A stretch of DNA of 30,964 nt, from positions 1 through 30,964 of the forward strand of contig MSHE01000029.1 of the NCBI GenBank assembly GCA_001941025.1, given 5' to 3'. A program made the translations under genes and the position numbers. Of this stretch, positions 1-7,448 are shown one piece after another. Each line of letters starts with the position of its first letter. Positions within the stretch are counted from its first letter, which is position 1. The notes under the pieces are model-generated. The model worked only from the letters and a program-made list of their open reading frames with translations. It was not told the origin of the DNA and made no database searches. This stretch comes from Lachnospiraceae bacterium Zagget3 (lineage in GTDB: Bacteria > Bacillota_A > Clostridia > Lachnospirales > Lachnospiraceae).

Positions 1-52
1 GTCACATCATTTGACAACGCAGAGGAAAAATGTGAAAATTGTTAAAAATGAA

Positions 53-81
53 TTGACTTTTTTGTTAGGGGGTGTTACAAT
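53..81 (+). promoter_or_regulatory. sigma-A promoter of the mgl operon
   Basis: TTGACT (53-58) and TACAAT (76-81) are separated by exactly 17 bp and lie 84 bp upstream of the mglB start. The sequence 5' of it is AT-rich and carries another TTGACA at 11-16 with only a poor -10. I could not make out a convincing catabolite-control (cre) site. Confidence 0.75.
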
Positions 82-165
82 AACTCTTACAGGGAAGGTG
101 GGGACTTCCCAATATTACGCGGGGCGGCTAAAATGCCCCGAAAAATGAAAGTGAGGTACTACATA

Positions 166-1410
166 ATGAAAAAGATTCTTGCCCTGATCCTTGCCCTGGC
201 CATGGTCTTTTGCCTGGCGGCCTGCGGCGGTTCCTCCGATGACGGCGGTTCCTCCAGCTCCGGCACATCCTCCGGCTCCAGCACTTCTGAGGCGGAAAGC
301 TCCACCGGCAGCGATGCCGAAGACGAGGGCGGCGACTCCGGTGAAGCCACCGAAGGCGGCGACGTGGATTATTCCGACCTGAACGTCGGCATCTTCTGGT
401 ACTCCTTCTCCGATACCTTCCTCTCCACCGTCCGGGCCTCCCTGGATGACCTGCTGGACGAGGCGGGCATCACCTACACCGACTATGACGGCAACGGCAG
501 CCAGACCACCCAGAACGAGTCCATCACCACCGCACTGACCAACGGCTGCAACCTGCTGCTGGTGAACCTGGTGGAGTCCGGCTCTGAGGACGCCGCCCAG
601 TCCATCATCGAAGAGGCCGCCAGCTATGGCGTCAACGTCATCTTCTACAACCGTACCATCGAGGCTGACGGCAACGAGGGCGCCCTGCTGAACGCCTATG
701 ACAACGTGGGCTTCCTGGGCACTGACGCCCCCGAGGCCGGCCACATTCAGGGCCAGATGATTGGCGAGTACCTGGTGGCCAACTATGACTCCCTCGACCT
801 GAACGGCGACGGCGTCATCTCCTACGCCATGATGAAGGGCCAGGAGGGCAACGCCGAGGCCATCTATCGTACCCAGTACGGTGTCGAGGACGCCAACGCG
901 GTGCTGGTCGAGGCCGGCTACCCTGAGCTGGAGTACTTCGATTCCTCCAACACCGCCCTCTATCAGGTGGATGCCAACGGCGCGTGGTCCGCTTCCGCCG
1001 CCACTGAGTTCATGCAGACCAACCTGTCCCAGTACAGCGAGGCCAACGGCAACATGATCGAGCTGGTCATCTGCAACAACGACGATATGGCCGCCGGTGT
1101 TGTCACCGCGCTCCAGGCCGCCGGCTACAACAACGGTGAAGGCACCACCACCATCCCCGTCTTTGGCGTGGACGCCACCGACACCGCGAAGGAGCTGATC
1201 GCCAACGGTTACATGACCGGCACCGTCTCCCAGTCCAACACCGGCTATGCCTATGGCCTGAAGTTTATGATTGACCAGCTGGCCAGCGGTGCCACCCCCA
1301 CTGAGGCTGCTGCTGCCCTGGCAGAGGACACCTCTGACTACACCTTCACCCTGGCTGAGGACATCGCCTGCAAGGTCTACATGGCTTACTCCTCCTACAC
1401 CGGCGAGTAA
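166..1410 (+). CDS. mglB: galactose/methyl-galactoside ABC transporter substrate-binding lipoprotein (MglB-like)
   Basis: Binds a hexose, probably galactose, glucose or a methyl-galactoside, outside the membrane and delivers it to MglAC. The start at 166 is chosen over an upstream in-frame ATG at 133 because a GTGAGG ribosome site sits 9 bp before it and the protein then begins with a classic lipoprotein signal: MKK, a hydrophobic core, and lipobox LAAC with Cys20. A Ser/Gly/Glu-rich linker (about 21-65) follows, then a two-lobed periplasmic-binding-protein fold. The segment DLNGDGVISY matches the EF-hand-like calcium loop known in MglB (DLNKDGQIQ in E. coli), which favours MglB over the ribose or xylose binding proteins. 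At 414 aa it is longer than the enteric protein, mostly because of the linker. It is first in the operon, and a hairpin after it probably raises its dose over mglAC. Confidence 0.9.
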   Translation: MKKILALILALAMVFCLAACGGSSDDGGSSSSGTSSGSSTSEAESSTGSDAEDEGGDSGEATEGGDVDYSDLNVGIFWYSFSDTFLSTVRASLDDLLDEAGITYTDYDGNGSQTTQNESITTALTNGCNLLLVNLVESGSEDAAQSIIEEAASYGVNVIFYNRTIEADGNEGALLNAYDNVGFLGTDAPEAGHIQGQMIGEYLVANYDSLDLNGDGVISYAMMKGQEGNAEAIYRTQYGVEDANAVLVEAGYPELEYFDSSNTALYQVDANGAWSASAATEFMQTNLSQYSEANGNMIELVICNNDDMAAGVVTALQAAGYNNGEGTTTIPVFGVDATDTAKELIANGYMTGTVSQSNTGYAYGLKFMIDQLASGATPTEAAAALAEDTSDYTFTLAEDIACKVYMAYSSYTGE

Positions 1411-1471
1411 TTCCGGCTGACATCTGCACGGGTGTTTCCCACTGAAATTTTGTAACGCACCAACCAACTCC

Positions 1472-1508
1472 AGAGGGCTGCCGTTCTGGGCGGCAGCCCT
1501 CTTTTCTT
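1472..1508 (+). terminator. intercistronic hairpin with T-run between mglB and mglA
   Basis: A perfect 12-bp stem (1472-1483 with 1491-1502, core GAGGGCTGCC/GGCAGCCCTC) and a 7-nt loop are followed by TTTCTT. Lying 62 bp after mglB and before mglA with no clear new promoter, it probably acts as a partial terminator or 3' mRNA stabiliser that makes binding protein exceed the membrane subunits. Confidence 0.8.
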
Positions 1509-1575
1509 GCAGACACGGCAAAACACCGCAGGCCCGGACCTGCGGGCATAAGGATAAGGAAAGGGGGTATGTCGG

Positions 1576-3078
1576 ATGGCTGAATCAGATATTTTGCTGG
1601 AAATGAAGGACATCTCCAAGAGCTTCCCCGGCGTAAAGGCGCTGGACCATGCGCAGCTGACAGTCCACAGGGGCACAGTACACGCCCTGATGGGCGAGAA
1701 CGGCGCGGGCAAGTCCACCCTGATGAAGTGCCTTTTCGGCATTTACTACAAGGACGAAGGCTCCGTCTTACTGGAAGGGAAGGAAGTCAACTTTAAATCC
1801 AGTAAAGAGGCCATGGAAAGCGGCGTGGCCATGGTGCATCAGGAGCTGAACCAGGCCCTGAAACGCTCCGTGATGGATAACCTCTGGCTGGGGCGCTACC
1901 CGCTGACCGGCGGCATCATGGTCAACGAAAAGAAAATGCTGGAGGACACCAACGCGATCTTCGAGGAACTGAAAATCGATGTGGACCCTCATCAGAAGAT
2001 GAGCGAGCTGCCCGTGTCCAAGCGTCAGATGGTGGAGATTGCCAAGGCCGTCTCCTACAACTCCAAAATCATCGTCTTTGACGAGCCGACCTCCTCCCTG
2101 ACGGAGCAGGAGGTGGAGCATCTGTTCTGGATCATCGATATGCTCCGGGACCGCGGATGCGGCATCATCTATATCTCCCACAAAATGGCGGAGATTCTGC
2201 GCATCTCCGACGAGGTCACCGTTATGCGGGACGGGCAGTGGATCGCCACAAAGCCCGCCGCCGAGCTGGACAACAACGCCCTCATCAAGCTCATGGTGGG
2301 GCGTGAGCTGAGCAACCAGTTCCCCCCCAAGACCAACAAGCCCGGCGAGGTGCTGCTGGAGGTGGAGGGGCTCACCGGCCAGTACAACCAGCTGAAAGAC
2401 GTATCCTTCAACGCCCGGAAGGGCGAAATCGTGGGCCTGGCCGGGCTGGACGGCAGCGGCCGCACAGAGACGCTGGAGTCCATCTTCGGCATCGCCACCC
2501 GACACTCCGGCACCATCAAGCTGGAGGGCAAAGAGGTCAGCAATAAGAACTCCCGCCAGTCCCTGAAGGCGGGCTTCGCCCTGCTGACGGAGGAGCGGCG
2601 GGCCACCGGCATCTTCGGCATCCGGGACATCAAGGACAATACGGTGATTTCCAGCCTAAAACGGCACCTGAAGCACGGCGTCTGGCTCAGCGAAGGCTCC
2701 ATGCGGAAGGACACCCAATGGGGCATTGACACCCTGAAAACAAAAACACCCTCCCAAGAGACGAAAATCCGCGCCCTCTCCGGCGGCAACCAGCAGAAGG
2801 TCATCTTCGCCCGGTGGCTGCTGACCGACCCCAAGGTCCTGCTGCTGGACGAGCCCACCCGCGGCATCGACGTGGGCGCGAAATACGAGATTTATCAGCT
2901 GATCATTGACCAGGCCAACGCCGGCACCACCGTGGTGATGGTGTCCTCCGAAATGGCGGAGCTGCTGGGCGTGTGCGACCGCATCATCGTCATGAGCGGC
3001 GGCCGTGTGGCCGGGGAAGTGAACGCCAGCACCACGACCCAGGAGGAGATCCTGACGCTGGCCGCAAAATATGTATAA
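1576..3078 (+). CDS. mglA: sugar ABC transporter ATP-binding protein, two NBDs (MglA-like)
   Basis: The ATPase of the Mgl importer, with two fused nucleotide-binding domains in 500 aa, the normal size for MglA/RbsA/XylG. NBD1 has Walker A GENGAGKST (residues 40-48), a signature region degenerate to LPVSKRQMVEIAKA, and Walker B IIVFDEPTSSL. NBD2 has a degenerate P-loop (GLAGLDGSGRTE), a good signature (LSGGNQQKV) and Walker B VLLLDEPTRGID. This pattern is typical of the carbohydrate-uptake-2 family. The start at 1576 has AAGGGGG 8 bp upstream; an overlapping ATG at 1569 stops after four codons. It is followed 18 bp later by the permease gene. Confidence 0.93.
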   Translation: MAESDILLEMKDISKSFPGVKALDHAQLTVHRGTVHALMGENGAGKSTLMKCLFGIYYKDEGSVLLEGKEVNFKSSKEAMESGVAMVHQELNQALKRSVMDNLWLGRYPLTGGIMVNEKKMLEDTNAIFEELKIDVDPHQKMSELPVSKRQMVEIAKAVSYNSKIIVFDEPTSSLTEQEVEHLFWIIDMLRDRGCGIIYISHKMAEILRISDEVTVMRDGQWIATKPAAELDNNALIKLMVGRELSNQFPPKTNKPGEVLLEVEGLTGQYNQLKDVSFNARKGEIVGLAGLDGSGRTETLESIFGIATRHSGTIKLEGKEVSNKNSRQSLKAGFALLTEERRATGIFGIRDIKDNTVISSLKRHLKHGVWLSEGSMRKDTQWGIDTLKTKTPSQETKIRALSGGNQQKVIFARWLLTDPKVLLLDEPTRGIDVGAKYEIYQLIIDQANAGTTVVMVSSEMAELLGVCDRIIVMSGGRVAGEVNASTTTQEEILTLAAKYV

Positions 3079-3096
3079 GAGGGAGGCTGCTGCACT

Positions 3097-4179
3097 ATGA
3101 ATAACCCTGTCAAATCGTTGAGGCAGACCAGTGAACGCTACAAGGCCATGGACGGGAAGGATCGCCGCGCCTTTATTGTGGACACCCTGCTGAACAATGC
3201 CATTTACATCATCCTGATCGTGTTTGTGATCTTCACCTACACGCGGAACTCCAACATCATCTCAAAAAGCTCCATCATCAACATTATCAGCCTGACCGCG
3301 TCCAGCCTGCCTATGGCGCTGGGCATCGGTGGATGTATCGTCCTCACCGGCACCGACCTGTCCGCAGGCCGCACGGTGGGCCTGACCGCCGCCATCTCCG
3401 CCACGCTGCTCCAGTCCCTGACCACCACCAACAAGTTTTTCACTAACCTGGGTGAGGTGCCGCTGCTGCTGGTGCTGCTGATCGCCCTGCTGGTGGGCGG
3501 CCTGGTGGGCCTGACCAACGGCTTCTTCGTGGCCCGGTTCCAGCTCCATCCCTTCATCGTCACCCTGGCCACCCAGCTGATCGTCTACGGCATCTGCCTG
3601 CTGTACTATATGTCCCATGACAACAACGGTCAGTCCATCTCCGGCCTGTCCGACACCTACAAGAACGCCATCACAGGCAGCGTCATCAGCAAGCTCACAG
3701 GAGGGGCGCTGGTCATCCCGAACTATGTGATATACGCCGTGATTGTGCTGCTGATTATGTGGTTCATCTGGAACAAGACCACCTTCGGCAAGAATATGTT
3801 TGCCGTGGGCTCCAACGCTGAGGCGGCCAACGTGTCCGGCGTCAACGTGTTCTTCACCACCATGATGGTGCACACCCTGGCGGGCATCACCTATGGCTAC
3901 ACCGGCTTCATTGAGGCGGCCCGTATCGGCTCCAACACAGCCAACACCGGCCTGAACTACGAGTGCGACGCCATCGCGGCCTGCGTCATCGGCGGCGTGT
4001 CCTTCGTCGGCGGCACCGGTACCATCGGCGGCGTGGTGCTGGGCGTGTTCCTGCTCCGTATCATCTTCGTGGGGCTGAACTTCCTGTCCGTCTCCGGCAA
4101 TATGCAGTATATCATCAAGGGCGCCATCATCCTGCTGGCCTGCTCCATTGATATGCGGAAGTACCTGACCCGGAAGTAA
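3097..4179 (+). CDS. mglC: galactose/methyl-galactoside ABC transporter permease (MglC-like)
   Basis: Membrane permease of the Mgl importer, 360 aa with about eight to ten hydrophobic segments. Features of the RbsC/MglC/XylH family are visible: GTDLSAGRTVGLTAAIS in the first third, ARFQLHPFIVTLATQ in the middle, and SNAEAANVSGV plus ECDAIAACVIGGVSFVGGTG towards the C-terminus. GAGGGAGG at 3079-3086 is its ribosome site, and the short gap to mglA supports one transcript. An N-terminal cytosolic extension of about 35 residues precedes the first membrane segment. Assignment to galactose rather than ribose rests on the calcium loop in the partner binding protein. Confidence 0.92.
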   Translation: MNNPVKSLRQTSERYKAMDGKDRRAFIVDTLLNNAIYIILIVFVIFTYTRNSNIISKSSIINIISLTASSLPMALGIGGCIVLTGTDLSAGRTVGLTAAISATLLQSLTTTNKFFTNLGEVPLLLVLLIALLVGGLVGLTNGFFVARFQLHPFIVTLATQLIVYGICLLYYMSHDNNGQSISGLSDTYKNAITGSVISKLTGGALVIPNYVIYAVIVLLIMWFIWNKTTFGKNMFAVGSNAEAANVSGVNVFFTTMMVHTLAGITYGYTGFIEAARIGSNTANTGLNYECDAIAACVIGGVSFVGGTGTIGGVVLGVFLLRIIFVGLNFLSVSGNMQYIIKGAIILLACSIDMRKYLTRK

Positions 4180-4181
4180 TC

Positions 4182-4604
4182 ATGAGCGAGCAAATCCCCC
4201 GGGACGAGGAGCGGGAATCCTCATCCTCCCAGCGGCGGTACGGCCTGTTCGGCGTGTCCGCCTATCCGAAAAAGAGCGGTATGGACGAGGCACAGCAAAA
4301 GAGCATGAGCCGCTGGAGCAGCGCCCTTGTGGCGCTGCTGGCGGCGGCGGTGGTGCTTCTGATCATCGTCGGCAGCGGAAGCGCCGGCGGCCTGACCGTC
4401 ACCTTCGACAGCCAGGGCGGCAGCGCCGCGGAATCTCAGTCGGTGGCCTACGGCGGCACTGTGGAGGAGCCTGAGAACGTGGTCCGGCCGGGGTACACCC
4501 TGGTATGCTGGTCCCTGACGCCGGACGGCGACGAGGCGTGGGATTTCGCCTCCGACACCGTGGAGGAGGGCATCACCCTGTACGCCGTCTGGGAGGAAGA
4601 ATAG
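4182..4604 (+). CDS. membrane-anchored protein with one InlB-type B-repeat (Listeria-Bacteroides repeat)
   Basis: A 140-aa protein starting 2 bp after mglC stops, so probably translationally coupled and in the mgl operon. Residues 1-45 are polar and Ser/Arg-rich (cytosolic), 47-63 form one membrane helix, and 71-136 are a single extracellular repeat of the Flg_new/InlB B-repeat type: VTFDSQGGS, then YGGTV, RPGYTLVCW, WDF and a closing TLYAVW. These repeats usually occur in tandem on large surface proteins; one alone on a small anchored protein is unusual. Its role is unknown. Guesses are a docking site for the binding lipoprotein or glycan contact, but nothing in the sequence proves either. 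The terminator just after it closes the operon. Confidence 0.75.
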   Translation: MSEQIPRDEERESSSSQRRYGLFGVSAYPKKSGMDEAQQKSMSRWSSALVALLAAAVVLLIIVGSGSAGGLTVTFDSQGGSAAESQSVAYGGTVEEPENVVRPGYTLVCWSLTPDGDEAWDFASDTVEEGITLYAVWEEE

Positions 4605-4646
4605 CTGTAAAGCAAATTCACTTGACCCCATGTGAAAGACAAGACA

Positions 4647-4683
4647 AAAGACCGATTGCCGTCAAAGGCAGTCGGTCTTTTTG
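4647..4683 (+). terminator. intrinsic terminator of the mgl operon
   Basis: A 14-bp stem (4647-4660 with 4667-4680, core AAAGACCGA/TCGGTCTTT) with one G-T pair and a 6-nt loop ends in a T-run. The A-rich left flank may make it work on both strands. Confidence 0.88.
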
Positions 4684-4739
4684 CGATACGATGGGAGCAC
4701 TGTTCGGGAAGTGCGGATAAAATACAATCTGATTCCGCC

Positions 4740-4768
4740 TTGCCGTGGGGAGCCGGAAGGGGTATAAT
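4740..4768 (+). promoter_or_regulatory. promoter of the MBL-fold hydrolase gene
   Basis: TTGCCG (4740-4745), a 17-bp spacer and TATAAT (4763-4768) lie between the mgl terminator and a strong AAAGGGGAGG ribosome site at 4790-4799. Confidence 0.75.
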
Positions 4769-4808
4769 AACTCTGTACCTGTGAATGTGAAAGGGGAGGC
4801 GCTGCTTC

Positions 4809-5654
4809 ATGAACCGGGAAATCCATGTCACTGTACTGATCGAAAACACATCAGACGGTGCTCTTGCCTGTGAACATGGGCTCAGCCTTTTGATTGCATA
4901 CGCCGGGCGGCGGATTCTGCTGGATGCGGGAAGCACAGATGCTTTCTGCGCCAATGCGGACGCCCTGGGGATTTCCCTGACGCATCTGGACGCCTGCGTC
5001 CTGTCCCACGGCCACTATGACCACTCCGGCGGCTTCCATGAGCTGTTTCTCCGGGACCCGGCGGCAAGGGTCTACGCCCAAAGGGGGGCGCTGGACGCCT
5101 GTTTTTCCGGCAGCGGCAGGATGCATGAAATCAGCGTGCCCCAGGATGTGGCGTCCCAGCGGGACAGATTTATTCTGGTCGACGGCGTCTGTGAACTTTT
5201 TCCGGGGGTCGTCCTGGTGCCCCACAGTACGCCGGGGCTTGACCGGATTGGAGCAAAGAGCGGACTGTACCAAAAGCGGAACGGTCAAATGACCCCCGAC
5301 GATTTTGCCCACGAGCAGAGCCTGGTGTTGGACACGGCCAACGGTCTGGTCATTTTCAACAGCTGTTCCCATGCGGGGGCGGCCAACATCATCCGGGAGG
5401 CAAAGGCGGCCTGCGGACAGAAGCGGGTCTATGGGTATGTCGGCGGGCTGCACATGAAGGGAAAACAGGATGGCCGGGAAATCTGCACCTTTTCCGACGG
5501 GGAGCTGGACGCGCTCTGTGACTTTTTTGTGCAGGAAGGCGTTGCGCGGATTTACACCGGGCACTGTACCGGTGCACCGGGGTTTGCGGAGCTGCACCGC
5601 CGGTTGGGAGACCGCGTCAAAAGGCTCACCACAGGGATGGCGTTTACGCTGTAA
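4809..5654 (+). CDS. MBL-fold metallo-hydrolase
   Basis: A 281-aa metallo-beta-lactamase-fold protein. The metal-binding motif is SHGHYDHSGG (residues 66-75; HxHxDH). Further candidate ligands are the His in NSCSHAG, the GGLHMKG segment and the C-terminal YTGHCTG. This layout resembles the family annotated as 7,8-dihydropterin-6-methyl-4-(beta-D-ribofuranosyl)-aminobenzene-5'-phosphate-synthase-like, found widely in Firmicutes and archaea, but the natural substrate cannot be told from sequence. There is no signal peptide, so it is cytosolic. It appears monocistronic with its own promoter, and converges on the kinase gene 48 bp downstream. Confidence 0.85.
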   Translation: MNREIHVTVLIENTSDGALACEHGLSLLIAYAGRRILLDAGSTDAFCANADALGISLTHLDACVLSHGHYDHSGGFHELFLRDPAARVYAQRGALDACFSGSGRMHEISVPQDVASQRDRFILVDGVCELFPGVVLVPHSTPGLDRIGAKSGLYQKRNGQMTPDDFAHEQSLVLDTANGLVIFNSCSHAGAANIIREAKAACGQKRVYGYVGGLHMKGKQDGREICTFSDGELDALCDFFVQEGVARIYTGHCTGAPGFAELHRRLGDRVKRLTTGMAFTL

Positions 5655-5702
5655 GCGGAGGCGCTCTGCCGGGAGGGAAACGTCTGCCTCTTAGACGGGC
5701 GG

Positions 5703-6794
5703 CTAGGCGGCCAACGGTTCGATTATGACCAGTATCATCAGCAGCGCACAAGCAATCAGGATGTCATATACCACGATGCCAACGACCCGGATGAGCGGAT
5801 TCCTGCTGCGGGTCAGCGGCAGATGCGCCTGCACCCCGCAATAATCTGCGGAGAAAAAGATCACACCAAGCCCCATCAGCAGCACGGTGATTTGATTCAG
5901 GGCCAGTGCCAGCGGTGTTGCGGCCTCGATTTCCATGCTCAGCGCAACCGCGAACAGGAGGGCATACCCCATGGCCGCGCATATCATCTGCGGCAGAGAC
6001 CCGCTGCGGAATCCCGGCGGGAGGTAACGCCGCCATGCCGGGGAATGAGGGTTGTCCTCCGCGGCAGATGCGCCTGCCTGAGCGCACCGCAGCGCATGCA
6101 TCAGCTCATCCACGCTGGCATAGCGGTTGGCCGGGTCGAGCTCTGTGCATGTTTGGATAATGCGGCCCAGGTTCCCCCCGGTCGTCACCTCTGCGGGCAT
6201 CCGTCCTGTCACCAGCACATTGAGCAGCACGCCGATTGCATAAAGGTCGCTCTGCACCCCAGACGGAGCAAAGCCGTATTGCTCCGGCGCTGCGAAGCCC
6301 GCCGTCCCCAGCAGGGTGGTATCCCGGGGCCGGTTTGGCGTCTCATATTTTGCTGCGTTCATGTCCAGCAGCTTCACCACGCCGCCCGGAGACACAATGA
6401 CGTTGGACGGCTTGATGTCCCGATGGATGATGGGCGGCGTTCTGTGATGCAGCTGGGAAACGATTTGGCACAGCTGGAGCGTGTAGTCTACCGCCAGCTC
6501 CTCCGGCAGGGCGCCGTTTCGGTCGATCAGCTCCGCCAGCGTATCGCCGTGGATGTATTCCTCAATGACGGTCAGATTGCCTGGCCCGTCCTCCACGAGC
6601 AGCTCAATGCGGGGGATGTTGCGCACCGGTACCGCCTGCAGGGATTGGTAAACGTCCAGATGGTAGATGGAAAGCCGCTTTTTTACGAAGAATTTGTTTG
6701 TTGTCGTGTGCTGAACCAGCTGAACGGAATGTCCGGCATTGATGTCCGCAACGGTTCTGTAATAGGACAGCGCCAACTCATCCGAGATTGTCAT
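5703..6794 (-). CDS. membrane-anchored Ser/Thr protein kinase
   Basis: A 363-aa Hanks-type kinase with C-terminal membrane helices. The reading frame is open further upstream, but the start at 6794 is chosen because GGGGAGGA lies about 10 bp before it, an extended -10 promoter precedes that, and homology begins there. The Gly-rich loop is poorly conserved; the ATP lysine is probably Lys39 (VKK). The catalytic loop HRDIKPSN (124-131) is intact. The metal motif DFG is replaced by DMN (144-146), and the activation segment ends GTAGFAAPEQY. About 270-289, 296-315 and 337-357 are membrane helices, with only short outside loops, so there are no PASTA sensor repeats. It is divergent from an HTH-like regulator gene. 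Substrates are unknown; the neighbouring zinc-ribbon membrane proteins are plausible partners by proximity only. Confidence 0.88.
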   Translation of the reverse strand: MTISDELALSYYRTVADINAGHSVQLVQHTTTNKFFVKKRLSIYHLDVYQSLQAVPVRNIPRIELLVEDGPGNLTVIEEYIHGDTLAELIDRNGALPEELAVDYTLQLCQIVSQLHHRTPPIIHRDIKPSNVIVSPGGVVKLLDMNAAKYETPNRPRDTTLLGTAGFAAPEQYGFAPSGVQSDLYAIGVLLNVLVTGRMPAEVTTGGNLGRIIQTCTELDPANRYASVDELMHALRCAQAGASAAEDNPHSPAWRRYLPPGFRSGSLPQMICAAMGYALLFAVALSMEIEAATPLALALNQITVLLMGLGVIFFSADYCGVQAHLPLTRSRNPLIRVVGIVVYDILIACALLMILVIIEPLAA

Positions 6795-6827
6795 AGACAG
6801 CGTTCCTCCCCAATGCCTGTTTTTCGT

Positions 6828-6856
6828 ATTATACCATAACGATTCCAAAGAGAAAA
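6828..6856 (-). promoter_or_regulatory. extended -10 promoter of the kinase gene
   Basis: Read on the minus strand: TTTTCT (6851-6856), 17 bp, then TATAAT (6828-6833) preceded by TGG, an extended -10 (TGn). It is 34 bp upstream of the kinase start. The -35 hexamer overlaps the ribosome site of the divergent gene, so the two are physically coupled. Confidence 0.6.
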
Positions 6857-6868
6857 GAGGAAACCTGA

Positions 6869-7339
6869 TTGGAACACAGAGAAGAAACATCCACAACCGC
6901 CCTGGACGGCGTATTGAAGCAGCTGGAGCCTGACGGAATCGACGCCTATCTGGATGCCTATACCAGCGACCTTGTCCATGAGGAACATCCGTTTTCCGGC
7001 TATATGCGGGGGCTGATCCGGGCAAAGAACCTGACCCAGCGGGAGGTCTTTGAGCGTGCGGATCTGCCAGACCGATATGGCTACCGGCTTCTGACCCAGG
7101 AAAAGAACACGAAGCAGCGAGATTACATTCTGCGCCTCTGCTTTGGCGCACGGCTCAGCCTGGAAGAAACCCAGCGGGCGCTGAAGCTGTATGGAATGTC
7201 GGAGCTGTATGCGAGGATTCCAAGAGACGCCGTGCTGATGATTGCCCTGAATCGGGAGGTGTATAAAATTGAAGCGGTCAACGACCTGCTGATTTCCCAC
7301 GGCATGGAACCCCTCAGGAGCGTTTCTTACGTGGGATAA
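6869..7339 (+). CDS. small HTH-like regulator divergent from the kinase
   Basis: A 156-aa cytosolic protein. It starts with TTG at 6869, supported by AGAGG at 6856-6860 with 8-bp spacing. The middle (about 50-105: GLIRAKNLTQREVFERADL, then RLLTQEKNTKQRDYILRL and LSLEETQRALKLYGM) looks like an XRE-type helix-turn-helix followed by the small helical domain that such clostridial regulators share. The C-terminal third (RIPRDAVLMIALNREV and onward) is helical. No catalytic motif is seen. The 74-bp divergent gap to the kinase suggests a regulator/kinase pair. Function is inferred from the HTH resemblance; a non-DNA-binding adaptor is possible. Confidence 0.7.
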   Translation: MEHREETSTTALDGVLKQLEPDGIDAYLDAYTSDLVHEEHPFSGYMRGLIRAKNLTQREVFERADLPDRYGYRLLTQEKNTKQRDYILRLCFGARLSLEETQRALKLYGMSELYARIPRDAVLMIALNREVYKIEAVNDLLISHGMEPLRSVSYVG

Positions 7340-7364
7340 GTCCTTTTTCCACCGTTTTGGGGGG

Positions 7365-7393
7365 TTGCTATTGCAAATGCCAAATGCTACAAT
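7365..7393 (+). promoter_or_regulatory. promoter of the zinc-ribbon double-domain gene
   Basis: TTGCTA (7365-7370), a 17-bp spacer and TACAAT (7388-7393), 55 bp upstream of the GTG start. Confidence 0.7.
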
Positions 7394-7448
7394 TTTTCCA
7401 TAACAGTTCGTCCTGCAACAGAATGCAGGGCGCAAGGAGGAGAAAACT

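Noticed and set aside
115..1521. Long open frame opposite mglB on the minus strand
   Set aside because: It is the complement of a clear GC-rich gene, the product is low-complexity Gly/Val/His-rich, and it has no ribosome site. The same holds for the long opposite-strand frames over aroF-aroB (22414-24198), aroA-aroC (24249-26318), pheA (26696-27949) and the MBOAT gene (29510-30886).
5823..6839. Plus-strand open frame across the kinase gene
   Set aside because: The minus strand encodes an unmistakable kinase here (HRDIKPSN, APEQ); the plus frame is its shadow.
6795..7151. N-terminal extension of the kinase to 7151
   Set aside because: It would overlap the divergent regulator gene, lacks kinase homology, and the start at 6794 has both a ribosome site and a promoter.
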